This document shows positions 7,526 to 16,689 of a stretch of 64,000 nt of DNA, one piece after another. The stretch's first letter is position 1. Each line of letters begins with the position of its first letter. The stretch spans positions 248,001 to 312,000 of the forward strand of contig NZ_VENF01000004.1 of the NCBI RefSeq assembly GCF_009711715.1. Direction: 5' to 3'. This stretch comes from Methylophaga sp. (GTDB lineage Bacteria > Pseudomonadota > Gammaproteobacteria > Nitrosococcales > Methylophagaceae). The notes under the pieces are model-generated. The model had not been told where the DNA came from and did no database searches. It saw nothing but the letters and a program-made list of their open reading frames with translations. Position numbers and translations under genes: made by a program.

Positions 7526-9189
7526 AGTTTGCCTCCTTGTTTCAACGGCTGGACGGTCAGACTGCCGCGACCGTCATCAATGATTTCATCATCGCTGATT
7601 TTGAAGTTACCCATTTTCAGTGTGTGATATTTATCAAAGTAAGACTGCAATGGTTTTTCAATGGACGCGTCATACTGCGGTTTGACCACATGGGTCGTGC
7701 CCCAGGTGATTTTAATCAACTGACCGTTCTTAACGACCATCTGACCATCTTTAAACACATAATCCGGACTGCTGAACATTTTTTCGCGATCAGGATGATC
7801 GGTATAAACGGTAATATCCGCTGCCGCACCGACACCAAGGTGACCCCGATCTGCCAGACCCAGCAGTCTGGCAGCACCGGCGCGGGTCATGGTAGCGATA
7901 TCGTACAGCGTATATTCGCGATCAATCGACGCCAGATGGGTCGCTTGCTGTGCTTCCGGATGCAGTGTCGACAGCATGTCATTACGGAAGGATTTATCCA
8001 TCAGCAGCTTGATCAGGTGTGGATAACTGGTGAACGGCGCCCCGTTGGGGTGATCCGTAGTCAGGAAGATCCGCCAGGGATCATCAACCATCAGGAAGGT
8101 TTCTAGGCCAATCATCCACTGCAGAGCGTTTACAAAGCTCTGATCCCGGTATTTGAATGGCACCACACCACAACCGGCATCACACTCGATATCCATACAG
8201 ACCCACTTGTTGGGGTGAGCATGCGGTGCACCGGCAAACTGGCGCATACTGTCGCCGGAAGCGGTGACGGTCTGACCAAACAGGATCTGACCGACATCGA
8301 CCGTGATGTTCTTGTTGCGGTTGATAGCCTCTGCGATTTCGGCCGCGCCGGAAGAGAATTTGAAATCCCCCTCGGTACCGTAGCTGTGGAACTGGATATG
8401 TGTCAGATGCATCGGCAGACCTTCGATGCCCTGAATGGTATCCAGTGTTGTGTCTTTATTGCCCGGAACCCCCAGATTACAGCCGTGAACGTGCAGCGGA
8501 TGCGGCACGCCCAGTTCAGTCACGGCACGTGACAGGCGTTGCAGGATTTCGCGTGGCGAGACGTTGTAAAAGGTATTTTTTTCGTCCAGATCCAGTTTGC
8601 GCTGGTTGAACTTGAAGGCATTAATGCCGCCCGGGTTGACCACTTTCAGACCCAGTGCCTGAGTGTGCGTCAGGGTCCAGGCCACGTAATTGTTAATTGC
8701 ATCCTGATCTTCATTCGCCGCCATCATCCGGAGCAGGAAATCGTCACTGCCCAGCATCGCATAACCACCCTTGTCGATAATCGGTGTGTCATGCATTTCC
8801 ATATGCGCCTGACGGGCATTAATAGGCAATACAGCGGGTTCGAAACCGGCGGTATAGCCCATTTCAGCATAACGATAACCGGTGGTCAGCGTACTCGGGG
8901 CGGCGTGGCCACAGCCACTGCGCATCAGCTCGGTACGCTCAAGCAGTGACTCGGCATGATCTTCGGGCAACATCGTGCGGGCAATATTGACCTTGCCGCC
9001 GCCAATATGGGTGTGCATATCTATGGCGCCGGACATGATGATCTTGCCACGGACATCAATTTCCTCGTCAATTTTTCCATCGCTGGGCGCTTCGACAATA
9101 CGACCGTCCCGAATGTAGATGTCACGGACTACATCATTGATCCCGTGTTCGGGATCAATAACGCGACCGCCTGTCAGTTTAGTAAGCAT
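7522..9189 (-). CDS. fhcA: Formyltransferase/hydrolase complex subunit A (amidohydrolase subunit)
   Basis: 555 residues, amidohydrolase superfamily, FwdA/FmdA type. The metal-binding MHTHIGGGKVN follows the first beta strand at 58-68, and later histidines in HPLHVHGCNLG and LTHIQFHSYG plus the aspartate in TTDHPNGAPF complete the usual metal site. In the bacterial complex this subunit hydrolyses formyl-methylofuran to formate. It is encoded 12 bp after fhcB and overlaps fhcD by 4 bp. Confidence 0.96.
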   Translation of the reverse strand: MLTKLTGGRVIDPEHGINDVVRDIYIRDGRIVEAPSDGKIDEEIDVRGKIIMSGAIDMHTHIGGGKVNIARTMLPEDHAESLLERTELMRSGCGHAAPSTLTTGYRYAEMGYTAGFEPAVLPINARQAHMEMHDTPIIDKGGYAMLGSDDFLLRMMAANEDQDAINNYVAWTLTHTQALGLKVVNPGGINAFKFNQRKLDLDEKNTFYNVSPREILQRLSRAVTELGVPHPLHVHGCNLGVPGNKDTTLDTIQGIEGLPMHLTHIQFHSYGTEGDFKFSSGAAEIAEAINRNKNITVDVGQILFGQTVTASGDSMRQFAGAPHAHPNKWVCMDIECDAGCGVVPFKYRDQSFVNALQWMIGLETFLMVDDPWRIFLTTDHPNGAPFTSYPHLIKLLMDKSFRNDMLSTLHPEAQQATHLASIDREYTLYDIATMTRAGAARLLGLADRGHLGVGAAADITVYTDHPDREKMFSSPDYVFKDGQMVVKNGQLIKITWGTTHVVKPQYDASIEKPLQSYFDKYHTLKMGNFKISDDEIIDDGRGSLTVQPLKQGGKL

Positions 9190-9201
9190 CGTTGTCTCCG
9201 T

Positions 9202-10476
9202 TTACAGGGCTTGTTCAACAGCAGTCAGCACGTCATAGGTGCTGGGCAAGCCGCTGTCACGTAATTTTTTCAAAGGCACCGAGACCACACTGTCACAGCG
9301 GAAAGTCCGGCCACTGTGATCAATACCGGGTACCCCCACCGGGATAAAGACTTCCGGTTCCTGATCGAAAGTCATTCCCGAGCGGCCCAGCACAACGGTG
9401 GTTGCATCCGTTGCAGGCGGCCTGCCGTCAGTGTTGAAGCTGGAAACCCATAACAGCACATCGACTTCGCCTTCATCCAGCATTCTCTGACCCCGATTCA
9501 TATAGGGATCATAGTCAGGCATATTACGGCTGAAACTGGTCCGCATCGGATAACCTGACTGCCAGGAGGAGACTGCATTGACGGTGGTATCTCCTTCCTT
9601 ACCTCCCAGTGGCAGCCCATTACAGCGTGTCGTGTGGTTGATTTCCTTGATCATTTCGCAGATGTTCTGAATCGTCACTTCTGCATGCGCATAATTCAGC
9701 TGGAAGCCGGACCAGGTAATGACACCATATTTGGCTGACTTGAGTTTTTCTGCTATTCCGGCCAGATCCGCGGCAGCAATTCCCCCGACTGTCTCGGCCT
9801 GAACTTTTTTCCCTTTAACCAGCGCCCGCAGCACGGACATGACTTCCGGCAGACAGGCGTCATCACATTCAATCACTTCGGCAGGACGTCCACCCGGTGA
9901 GGTTGAGGCTTGACCGGAAGGTTTCTTACCCAGATAGATGATTTCGCGGCTTTCCACCTGCTGGCCGAACATGCTCTCTTCGGGCCAGATAATTCGCTCA
10001 AAAAAGCGCGGAAAACTGGATTCAATATCGGTTCCCACCACCAGCAGTAAATCCACCCGGTTACGGACTTCGGTCAACGTGGTGGTCATATAACCACTGT
10101 CCTGTAATACCAGAATGTTACGGAAGGCGGCATCGGAAAACTGGCTGTCGATGGTGGCGCGACTGATATCGGCCAGCGCCATGGCCGCCCTGGCGCCATT
10201 CAGATCCGTGCCCATCCCGCCGATTAATGGCTGCTTGCTGTTTTTCAGCAAAGCGGCAATGTGGCTAACCGCTTCATCCAGTGTCGCTTCCTGCCCCTTG
10301 ATTCGCGGTGAAAGATCGGTCATCGGCGATTCAAAGCCATGCCGGGTGACAGGGTCACCGTTTTCTTTCACCGTCACCGTATTGCCGTTAACCTCGACCA
10401 CCAGGTCATCGGATGCAATACCGCAGAAAGGACTGGCAACATCATGAAAGATGCTGTCACTTTGCTTGTCCGTCAT
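9202..10476 (-). CDS. fhcB: Formyltransferase/hydrolase complex subunit B (FwdB-like, reduced)
   Basis: 424 residues from the ATG at 10474-10476, which has a GAGG ribosome site eight bases upstream; the longer in-frame TTG is unlikely. The fold is that of molybdopterin-oxidoreductase subunit FwdB (GMGTDLNGARAAMALADISR near 83-103, LLVVGTDIESSFPRFFERI, LWVSSFNTDGRPP). Archaeal FwdB oxidises formyl-methanofuran using a molybdo- or tungstopterin; bacterial FhcB is established as having lost this catalysis and is a structural partner. I did not see the archaeal active-site Cys/Sec motif here. First gene of the operon; the 98-bp gap upstream probably holds the promoter. Confidence 0.93.
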   Translation of the reverse strand: MTDKQSDSIFHDVASPFCGIASDDLVVEVNGNTVTVKENGDPVTRHGFESPMTDLSPRIKGQEATLDEAVSHIAALLKNSKQPLIGGMGTDLNGARAAMALADISRATIDSQFSDAAFRNILVLQDSGYMTTTLTEVRNRVDLLLVVGTDIESSFPRFFERIIWPEESMFGQQVESREIIYLGKKPSGQASTSPGGRPAEVIECDDACLPEVMSVLRALVKGKKVQAETVGGIAAADLAGIAEKLKSAKYGVITWSGFQLNYAHAEVTIQNICEMIKEINHTTRCNGLPLGGKEGDTTVNAVSSWQSGYPMRTSFSRNMPDYDPYMNRGQRMLDEGEVDVLLWVSSFNTDGRPPATDATTVVLGRSGMTFDQEPEVFIPVGVPGIDHSGRTFRCDSVVSVPLKKLRDSGLPSTYDVLTAVEQAL

Positions 10477-10574
10477 GTCGGTGTCCTCAATCAAATTGTC
10501 AAATTGTAAACTGGTGTCAGCAGGCCGTTTTTTAAACCGGCTTCACTGGTATCCGGCCTTGAGCCGGGGCATCG

Positions 10575-11150
10575 CTAACCACTCTGCTGGGTGCGAAGCA
10601 GCAAGGAATCAATCTGGTTTTCACGTAACTGGCGCTGCAACGCATCAGCCTTGTCGCGGCCGGCAATGGGTCCGATTTGCACGCGATGCCATGTGTCTTT
10701 GTTGTCTATGGTAACGGTCTGAACTTTAGACTCAATACCCAATAAGGCTAACTTGGCACGGAAGCCGTCAGCATCAGCCAGTTTTTTGAATGAACCGACC
10801 TGAATCATATAACGCTCAGCTGGTTCAGCTTGTGTCTGAGTCGCGGTTTCCGGCTCTGCCGCTGGCGGTTCCGGCGGCGCGGTCACCACGGGCTGCTCGC
10901 CTTTATTCTTGTTTTCGACCACCGTTTCCATTTCCGGTAACAAGGTATAGAAATCAAAGGTTGGCTCAACGCTCTGTGGCTGCTCCTGCTCGGCGGGTTT
11001 ATTCACTGCCGCTGTCTTATCCTCCGGCACATTATCTTTCAAGTGCAAAAGGAACATGACAAAAGCGCCGACCAGAAAACTGAGCAGCATTGGCCCCCAG
11101 GGAAGACTGCGGCCTTGATCGTTGTTACGGGTATTTCTTCTCGCTGCCAC
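10575..11150 (-). CDS. SPOR-domain protein, FtsN-like
   Basis: 191 residues: a short basic cytoplasmic tail (MAARRNTRNNDQGR), one membrane helix (about 18-36), a Pro/Glu-rich periplasmic linker, and a C-terminal SPOR domain (about 110-187, starting RYMIQVGSFKKLADADGFRAK). SPOR domains bind denuded septal peptidoglycan, and this layout and the location next to argS match FtsN-type cell-division proteins. It starts 10 bp after the argS stop. Sequence outside the SPOR domain is too variable to be sure it is the FtsN orthologue rather than a paralogue. Confidence 0.85.
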   Translation of the reverse strand: MAARRNTRNNDQGRSLPWGPMLLSFLVGAFVMFLLHLKDNVPEDKTAAVNKPAEQEQPQSVEPTFDFYTLLPEMETVVENKNKGEQPVVTAPPEPPAAEPETATQTQAEPAERYMIQVGSFKKLADADGFRAKLALLGIESKVQTVTIDNKDTWHRVQIGPIAGRDKADALQRQLRENQIDSLLLRTQQSG

Positions 11151-11160
11151 AATGGACCTC

Positions 11161-12960
11161 TTACATGGATTCCGGCGCGGAAACGCCCATCACGCCCAGC
11201 GCATTGGCAATAACCTGACGAACAGCGGCGATCAGTGTAAGCCTCGCCTGACACAGGGCTTCATCTTCAACAATAAACTGATGCGCGTTGTAGTAGGTAT
11301 GAAAATCACGCGCCAGATCGGTCAGATAATGCGCCAGCATATGGGGGGTGTAATTAATCGCTGCATTTTCCAACACTTCCGGATACGTCGAAAGACGTGT
11401 CATCAGCGCTTCTTCATGGTCAGCGGTCAGCGCCGACAGATTGGCTTCACCCTGCGCCTGGTTCCATTGCATACCACGCTCTTCAAGCTGGCGGAACACA
11501 CTGCAGACCCGGGCATGCGCGTACTGGACGTAATACACCGGATTGTCATTACTTTGCGATTTGGCCAGTTCCAGATCAAAATCCATATGCTGATCAGCAC
11601 CCCGCATGACATAGAAAAAACGGGCAGCATCCTTACCGACCTCATCACGCAGTTCACGCAGGGTGACAAATTCACCGCTACGGGTGGACATACCGACTTT
11701 TTCGGCACCCCGATAAAGTACAGCAAACTGCACCAGCAGCACTTTCAGCTGATCCACATTCTGCTGCATCGCCGTTACCGCAGCCTTGACGCGAGGAATA
11801 TAGCCGTGATGATCAGCACCCCAGATATCAATAATCTGCTCAAAACCACGCTGGTATTTATTCAGGTGATAGGCAATATCGGAAGCAAAGTAGGTCGCCT
11901 GACCGTTATCACGAACCACGACCCGGTCTTTTTCATCACCATAATCAGTGGAACGGAACCACCAGGCCCCTTTGTCCTGATACAGCTGACCGGCGGCCTT
12001 GAGCTGTTCAATGGCTTTATCGACTTCACCGGACTCTACCAGTGAGCGCTCGGAAAACCATTCATCATATTCGCTACCGAATTCGGCCAGATCTTCCCGG
12101 ATATCGTCCAGAATTGCGTTTAGCCCTTTATCAAATACGCGACGGTAATCCTTTTCACCCAGCAGTTTCTTTGCACGGTTGGTCAGGGCATCGATGTGCA
12201 TTTCCTTGTCACCACCTTCCGGTTCATCAGCCGGAATACCTTCAAACACCGCATCGGCAGGGTGACGGAACTGCTCGCCGTACTGTTGTTTCAGTTCAGC
12301 CGCAATGTCACGGACATAATCCCCCTGATAAGCATTGCTGGGAAAGGTGAAGTGCTCACCGCAGGCCTGCAGGTAACGCAGCCAGACACTGGTGCCCAGA
12401 ATATCCATCTGTCTGCCGGCATCATTAACGTAATACTCACGGTGCACATCGAAGCCGGCCGCCATCAGCAGACTGCTGACCACGGAACCATAGGCGGCAC
12501 CGCGACCATGACCGACATGCAAAGGACCGGTCGGGTTAGCCGATACAAACTCGACCTGCACTTTTTTGCCTTTACCGATCTGACTACGACCGTAAGCCTC
12601 AGCTTTAATCAGGATCTCTGTGACAACCTGCTGACTGGCTTCTGCGGTAAGGAAAAAATTGATAAATCCAGGCCCGGCAATCTCCACCTTGCTGACCACA
12701 TCGGAAGCCGGCAGGGCTTCAGTGATGTCAGTCGCGATCTGGCGAGGATTCATTTTGGCCGGCTTGGCCAGCATCATGGCGATATTGCAGGCAAAATCAC
12801 CATGGCTTTTATCTTTGGTTCGTTCGATCTGAATCTCGGGCAGATCGATCTCAAGTTGATGTTTTTGGTTAAAAATAGATAAAGCCTGGCTGACCAGGTT
12901 TTTCAGTTGATCTTTCAACGTATTAACGCCCTGAAATGCAAATTGAAGTGTGTCGCGCAT
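11161..12960 (-). CDS. argS: Arginyl-tRNA synthetase
   Basis: 599 residues, class I synthetase. The HIGH-type signature appears as [14 protein letters not shown] (about 131-144), preceded by [12 protein letters not shown], and the C-terminal DALR anticodon-binding domain follows [13 protein letters not shown]. It charges tRNA-Arg. The ATG at 12958-12960 has no clear ribosome site; an in-frame TTG at 12916-12918 (giving [13 protein letters not shown]) lies after CAGGGCG and would match the usual N-terminus better, so the start is uncertain by 14 codons. It is followed on the same strand by the SPOR gene. Confidence 0.96.
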   Translation of the reverse strand: MRDTLQFAFQGVNTLKDQLKNLVSQALSIFNQKHQLEIDLPEIQIERTKDKSHGDFACNIAMMLAKPAKMNPRQIATDITEALPASDVVSKVEIAGPGFINFFLTAEASQQVVTEILIKAEAYGRSQIGKGKKVQVEFVSANPTGPLHVGHGRGAAYGSVVSSLLMAAGFDVHREYYVNDAGRQMDILGTSVWLRYLQACGEHFTFPSNAYQGDYVRDIAAELKQQYGEQFRHPADAVFEGIPADEPEGGDKEMHIDALTNRAKKLLGEKDYRRVFDKGLNAILDDIREDLAEFGSEYDEWFSERSLVESGEVDKAIEQLKAAGQLYQDKGAWWFRSTDYGDEKDRVVVRDNGQATYFASDIAYHLNKYQRGFEQIIDIWGADHHGYIPRVKAAVTAMQQNVDQLKVLLVQFAVLYRGAEKVGMSTRSGEFVTLRELRDEVGKDAARFFYVMRGADQHMDFDLELAKSQSNDNPVYYVQYAHARVCSVFRQLEERGMQWNQAQGEANLSALTADHEEALMTRLSTYPEVLENAAINYTPHMLAHYLTDLARDFHTYYNAHQFIVEDEALCQARLTLIAAVRQVIANALGVMGVSAPESM

Positions 12961-13021
12961 TTTAACCGATCAACCGTGCTCATGACATCCTTGTTTTAAC
13001 GGGAGCAGGCTGGCAAGCAAA

Positions 13022-15202
13022 TCAAATCAGATCCATCGGATCGATATCAATTGACCAGCGGCATTTACGAGCCAGCTTATGCCGACTGATGCTGTCGGTA
13101 TAGCAATCCAGCAATTGATGCAGCGGTTTACGTGATTCGCAGGTTAAAAGTAGCTGGGCACGATAACGGCCGCCTTTTTTTTCCATGATGGTCGGCACCG
13201 GTCCCAGAATCATCACTTCCTGCTGCTCGGTATGATGCAGTATTTCTGACACCTGATGCAGAAAATCCATGGCCAGGCTGCGATCTTTGGCTTCCGCCCG
13301 GATCACCGCCCAGTTGCTGACCGGGGGCATGCCCATTTCAATGCGTTCACTGAGCAGTCTCTGTGCCGCGCTGGCATACCCCTCACTAATCAGACTGCGC
13401 CAGAACGGGTGCTGAGTCTGTTCGGTCTGAATCAGAACTTCCCCCGCTTTTTCACCACGTCCGGCACGGCCGGTGACCTGGGTAATCATTTGTGCCAGGT
13501 TTTCTGTAGCGCGGAAATCGGCACTGTAGAGTCCCTGATCAGTATCCAGTACCCCAACCAGTGTCACATCATGAAAATCATGGCCTTTGGCCAGCATCTG
13601 GGTGCCTACCAGGATTCGGGCTTGCCCCTGTCTGACTTCAGACACGATATCGTTAAAAGCATTGACCCGCTGAGTTGTGTCTCGATCAACGCGGATGACC
13701 GGAAAATCAGGAAACAGCTGCTGCAAATGCTCGTCGATTTTTTCGGTACCGGCACCATAGCTTTTCAGCTGTTTATGTTCACAATCCGGACAGTTTTCCG
13801 GTAAACGCTGAATCAGACCGCAGTGATGACAGAATAGAATCTGTCTTTGCCTGTGTACCACCATGCGTGCATCGCAGTCACGACACTTGGCCTGCCAACC
13901 GCATTCATGACACATCAAGACCGGCGCATAACCGCGGCGATTGATAAACAGAATCACCTGATTACCGGCTTTCAGGTGTGTCTGCATTCGTTTAAGCAAT
14001 TGCTCACTGATGCCGTGATCAGGATGGGCAGCCTGACTGTCGACCAGGTGAACCGACGGCAGTCTGGCACCTCCGGCGCGCTGGCTGAGCTGTAACAGCT
14101 GAAACCGGTTCTGCTGGACCTGATAAAGGCTGTCCAGTGATGGGGTAGCACTGCCCATCAAAACCGGGATGGCCATTTTCTGTGCGCGCACCAATGCCAC
14201 ATGGCGTGCGTGATAACGCAAACCGTCCTGTTGTTTGTAAGAACTGTCATGTTCTTCATCGATAATAACAAGCCCCGGTTTGGGTAACGGGGTGAAAACT
14301 GCTGAGCGGGTCCCGATGATGACATCTGCCAGTCCGGCTTTTGCCAGCAACCAGCCCTGCTTCCTTTCGCTGTCGGATACAGCCGAGTTTAAAATCACGA
14401 TGCGGGCATCGAGACGCTTCTGAAAACGTTCGACAAACTGACCGGTCAGACCGATTTCCGGAATAAGTATCAGCACCTGTTTGCCAGCCTGCAGCATGCG
14501 TTCCGTGAGTTCGATATACACTTCGGTTTTACCACTGCCGGTAATTCCCTGCAGCAGGAAGGTTTTGAATTGCTCCCTTTCCTGCCAGACACTGTCAACG
14601 ACCTGTTGCTGTTCCTCATTCAAGGTCATTGGAAAAGTCAGCTCATTGCGACTCAGTGGCAGTTTGACCTGTTGTTTTTGATAAATCAGCTGCTGCTGTT
14701 CCAGTGCTTTCAGTGTTGATGAAACATTGCCAAGGAAAGCCCTCAATGCAGATTGACTGATGCCTTCCGGATAATCTTCCAGCAAGCTCAGACAGGCCTG
14801 TTGTTTTTTACCCAGCTTCTTTTCCGGGCTGATATCGGTTTTATACCACCATGGCTCCAGGTTCAGTTCTGCTCCAATGCCATTACGGATTTGTTTCGGT
14901 AACGCAGTCTGAAAAGCTTCTCCCAGCGGATGGTGATAATAACGACTGACCCAGAGCACAGTTTGCATGATTTCTTCAGGTATCAGTGCGGTCTCATCAA
15001 TAATCGCCTCAATTTTTTTCAGTTTCCGTGTGGTACCGGTTTCAGCCGGACTGGCACTGATCACAATCCCGATGCAGTCACGACCGGCAAAATTCACTTT
15101 AACCCGCATACCCGGCTGCCAGAAGCTGTGCTCTTTTTCAGACAGATAATCGAAAAGCTGCCTGAGCGGACTGGGGACGGCGATATGTACAGTGCTGCTC
15201 AT
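13022..15202 (-). CDS. priA: Primosomal replication protein N', PriA helicase
   Basis: 726 residues (E. coli 732). The N-terminal 3'-DNA-binding domain (1-105) is followed by a superfamily 2 helicase core with Walker A GITGSGKT at 219-226 and the DEEH box near 316. The zinc-binding insertion (about 433-482) has paired cysteines in CHECGWQAKCRDC, CHHCG and CPDCE. PriA reloads the replisome at stalled forks. It begins at the edge of the DnaA-box-rich gap and reads away from it. Confidence 0.97.
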   Translation of the reverse strand: MSSTVHIAVPSPLRQLFDYLSEKEHSFWQPGMRVKVNFAGRDCIGIVISASPAETGTTRKLKKIEAIIDETALIPEEIMQTVLWVSRYYHHPLGEAFQTALPKQIRNGIGAELNLEPWWYKTDISPEKKLGKKQQACLSLLEDYPEGISQSALRAFLGNVSSTLKALEQQQLIYQKQQVKLPLSRNELTFPMTLNEEQQQVVDSVWQEREQFKTFLLQGITGSGKTEVYIELTERMLQAGKQVLILIPEIGLTGQFVERFQKRLDARIVILNSAVSDSERKQGWLLAKAGLADVIIGTRSAVFTPLPKPGLVIIDEEHDSSYKQQDGLRYHARHVALVRAQKMAIPVLMGSATPSLDSLYQVQQNRFQLLQLSQRAGGARLPSVHLVDSQAAHPDHGISEQLLKRMQTHLKAGNQVILFINRRGYAPVLMCHECGWQAKCRDCDARMVVHRQRQILFCHHCGLIQRLPENCPDCEHKQLKSYGAGTEKIDEHLQQLFPDFPVIRVDRDTTQRVNAFNDIVSEVRQGQARILVGTQMLAKGHDFHDVTLVGVLDTDQGLYSADFRATENLAQMITQVTGRAGRGEKAGEVLIQTEQTQHPFWRSLISEGYASAAQRLLSERIEMGMPPVSNWAVIRAEAKDRSLAMDFLHQVSEILHHTEQQEVMILGPVPTIMEKKGGRYRAQLLLTCESRKPLHQLLDCYTDSISRHKLARKCRWSIDIDPMDLI

Positions 15203-15377
15203 AGGTCAATTAACAATAAAGAAAGAGAAAGATAGTTTTTTTATGATGTTGATGATTTATGCCTGTGTGTAACTGGATAGTTGTGGTAATCAGCATAAAT
15301 ACAACATCTTATCCTGATCCTGTGTTGTTGATAACTTTTATAGGGAAGCAGGGATTTGTTGTGGACAAAATAGCGAG

Positions 15378-15386
15378 TTATCCACA
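15378..15386 (+). promoter_or_regulatory. DnaA box (perfect consensus)
   Basis: TTATCCACA, an exact match to the strict E. coli-type DnaA box. It lies 7 bp before a second identical box in the same orientation. Confidence 0.75.
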
Positions 15387-15393
15387 GCAAAAG

Positions 15394-15402
15394 TTATCCA
15401 CA
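15394..15402 (+). promoter_or_regulatory. DnaA box (perfect consensus)
   Basis: Second exact TTATCCACA, same orientation as the first with a 16-bp start-to-start distance. It is followed at once by two GATC sites (15409 and 15413). Confidence 0.75.
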
Positions 15403-15494
15403 AGTTATGATCGATCTTATTGTGAACTTATACAGCACTTATTACCGGGTGTTTTTAGCGTTATCCTAGTCCCTATTTTGAATGGAATGAACGA

Positions 15495-15989
15495 ATGAAG
15501 TTAGCGATTATTGTGGCTACAGATGAGCAGGGCCTGATAGGAAAAGACAATGATTTGCCCTGGCGTTTGTCGGCTGATTTGCAGCATTTCAAACGGGTGA
15601 CCATGGATAAACCCATTATCATGGGGCGTCGCACCCATGAATCGATAGGGCGTCCGTTGCCGGGTAGACAGAATATTGTGATCAGCAGCCGTGACAACTA
15701 TCAGGCGCAGGGCTGTGATGTGGTGAATTCACTCGATGAAGCGCTGGCATTGTGCCGGGCACAGGAAGAAGTGATGATTATGGGGGGCGCGTCGCTGTAT
15801 CAGCAGACACTGGCGCTGGCAGATAAGCTGTATCTGACCCTGGTTCACACCCGCCTGGAGGGGGATACCTGGTTCCCGGACTGGTCGGCTGAAGAATGGA
15901 AGTTAGTCAGCCGTGAAGATCACCAGGCGGATGAGAAAAATGACTATGACTACAGTTTCCTGCTCTATCAGCGGATCAGGAAGTCATGA
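15495..15989 (+). CDS. folA: Dihydrofolate reductase
   Basis: 164 residues, typical bacterial DHFR. It reduces dihydrofolate to tetrahydrofolate with NADPH. Visible landmarks: IGKDNDLPWRLSADLQHFKR (about 16-35) with the active-site acid, PIIMGRRTHESIGRPLPGRQN (40-60) for NADPH and folate contacts, and EVMIMGGASLYQQTL near 93-107 with the cis-Gly-Gly. The 3' end overlaps the convergent TIGR02647 gene by 14 bp. A second possible DHFR-like activity, FolM, is encoded at 50.9 kb. Confidence 0.96.
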   Translation: MKLAIIVATDEQGLIGKDNDLPWRLSADLQHFKRVTMDKPIIMGRRTHESIGRPLPGRQNIVISSRDNYQAQGCDVVNSLDEALALCRAQEEVMIMGGASLYQQTLALADKLYLTLVHTRLEGDTWFPDWSAEEWKLVSREDHQADEKNDYDYSFLLYQRIRKS

Positions 15990-16209
15990 TTCTTAGCGCA
16001 TGTTGCAGATGTTCTGCGGCTTCATAGCCAAGATCGGTCAGGTAGCCACCGTCTTCCTGGCTGATCAGGCCTTTGTCATATAAATGTTGCGCTGCCTCAA
16101 TCAGCCCCTCCTTGGCATTCTGGTGAATTTTAATGCCGGCCTGGGTACTGTCGAGCGGGAATTGCAGTAATACTTCCAGCTCATCAATCAGGGCTTGTTT
16201 TATGGTCAT
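15976..16209 (-). CDS. TIGR02647 family protein
   Basis: 77 residues from the ATG at 16207-16209, which follows AGAGG at a good distance; the longer 103-residue frame adds an unconserved leader. The sequence IDELEVLLQFPLDSTQAGIK, then LYDKGLISQEDGGYLTDLG and EAAEHLQHAL, fits the small conserved family TIGR02647 found in gammaproteobacteria, which is about this length. It looks like a compact helical, winged-helix-like domain, but no function is established. Convergent with folA, overlapping by 14 bp. Confidence 0.8.
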   Translation of the reverse strand: MTIKQALIDELEVLLQFPLDSTQAGIKIHQNAKEGLIEAAQHLYDKGLISQEDGGYLTDLGYEAAEHLQHALRIMTS

Positions 16210-16344
16210 AAGCAGCGCCTCTTTGCGTGTTGATTCAGATACAACATAGCATAAGTGCGCGTCTTGCAAAGGGGCATTTATCTGCATTTACAAGCGATGC
16301 CGTGGCCGGTAATCTTGGACCTATAAAAATGTCAGGAGAGCGTA

Positions 16345-16689
16345 ATGACAGTACCGGTTATTTCCGATAATCCACTCTATCAGCTGCTGCGTGAGGGAAA
16401 GGTAGAAGAATTCAACCGGCGTGTAGCTGCCGGCGAACAGGTAAACCTGACCAGCTGTGATTTTCGTCACCTGAATTTACAGGGGCTCAATACCGAGGGA
16501 CTGGATTTCTCCAACAGTTATTTTCGTCAGGCCGATCTGCGTGGCATTGACTTCAGCGCTTGTCTGAGCCTGGAAGGTGCCAGTATCCACGGCGCCAAAA
16601 TCTCCGGGGTCTATTTTCCCAGCCAGATTCGTGCAGAAGAGATCGAGTTATCGCTGCAACACGGTACCCGGATGCGTTACAGCATCTAG
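16345..16689 (+). CDS. Small pentapeptide-repeat protein
   Basis: 114 residues starting after AGGAG. Residues about 35-92 consist of pentapeptide-type repeats (CDFRHLNLQGLNTEGLDFSN, then YFRQADLRGIDFSACLSLEG), with Leu/Phe at every fifth position, predicting a short right-handed quadrilateral beta-helix. The N-terminal 30 residues (NPLYQLLREGKVEEFNRRVA) form helices like those seen before an ankyrin or pentapeptide domain. Function unknown; some repeat proteins protect gyrase, but nothing here supports that. Its end overlaps tatC by 4 bp convergently. Confidence 0.8.
   Translation: MTVPVISDNPLYQLLREGKVEEFNRRVAAGEQVNLTSCDFRHLNLQGLNTEGLDFSNSYFRQADLRGIDFSACLSLEGASIHGAKISGVYFPSQIRAEEIELSLQHGTRMRYSI

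Larger units (their letters stand above)
15203..15494. other. AT-rich intergenic region with DnaA-box cluster, candidate oriC
   Basis: 292 bp without a gene between the divergent priA and folA. The priA side has a T-rich, readily unwound stretch (about 15233-15260) with repeated GAT triplets (TATGATGTTGATGATTTATG). The folA side holds two perfect DnaA boxes (15378-15386, 15394-15402), two one-mismatch boxes on the other strand (15326-15334 TGTTGATAA; 15360-15368 TGTGGACAA) and three GATC sites. An unwinding-type AT stretch next to DnaA boxes is the layout of a bacterial origin. Two parS sites 12 kb away support this. The alternative is a DnaA-regulated folA promoter. Neither dnaA nor dnaN is in the window. 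Confidence 0.55.

Noticed and set aside
11122..12045. 307-residue plus-strand open frame opposite argS
   Set aside because: Antisense to the clear argS coding sequence, rich in His/Ile/Thr, without a ribosome site or family features.
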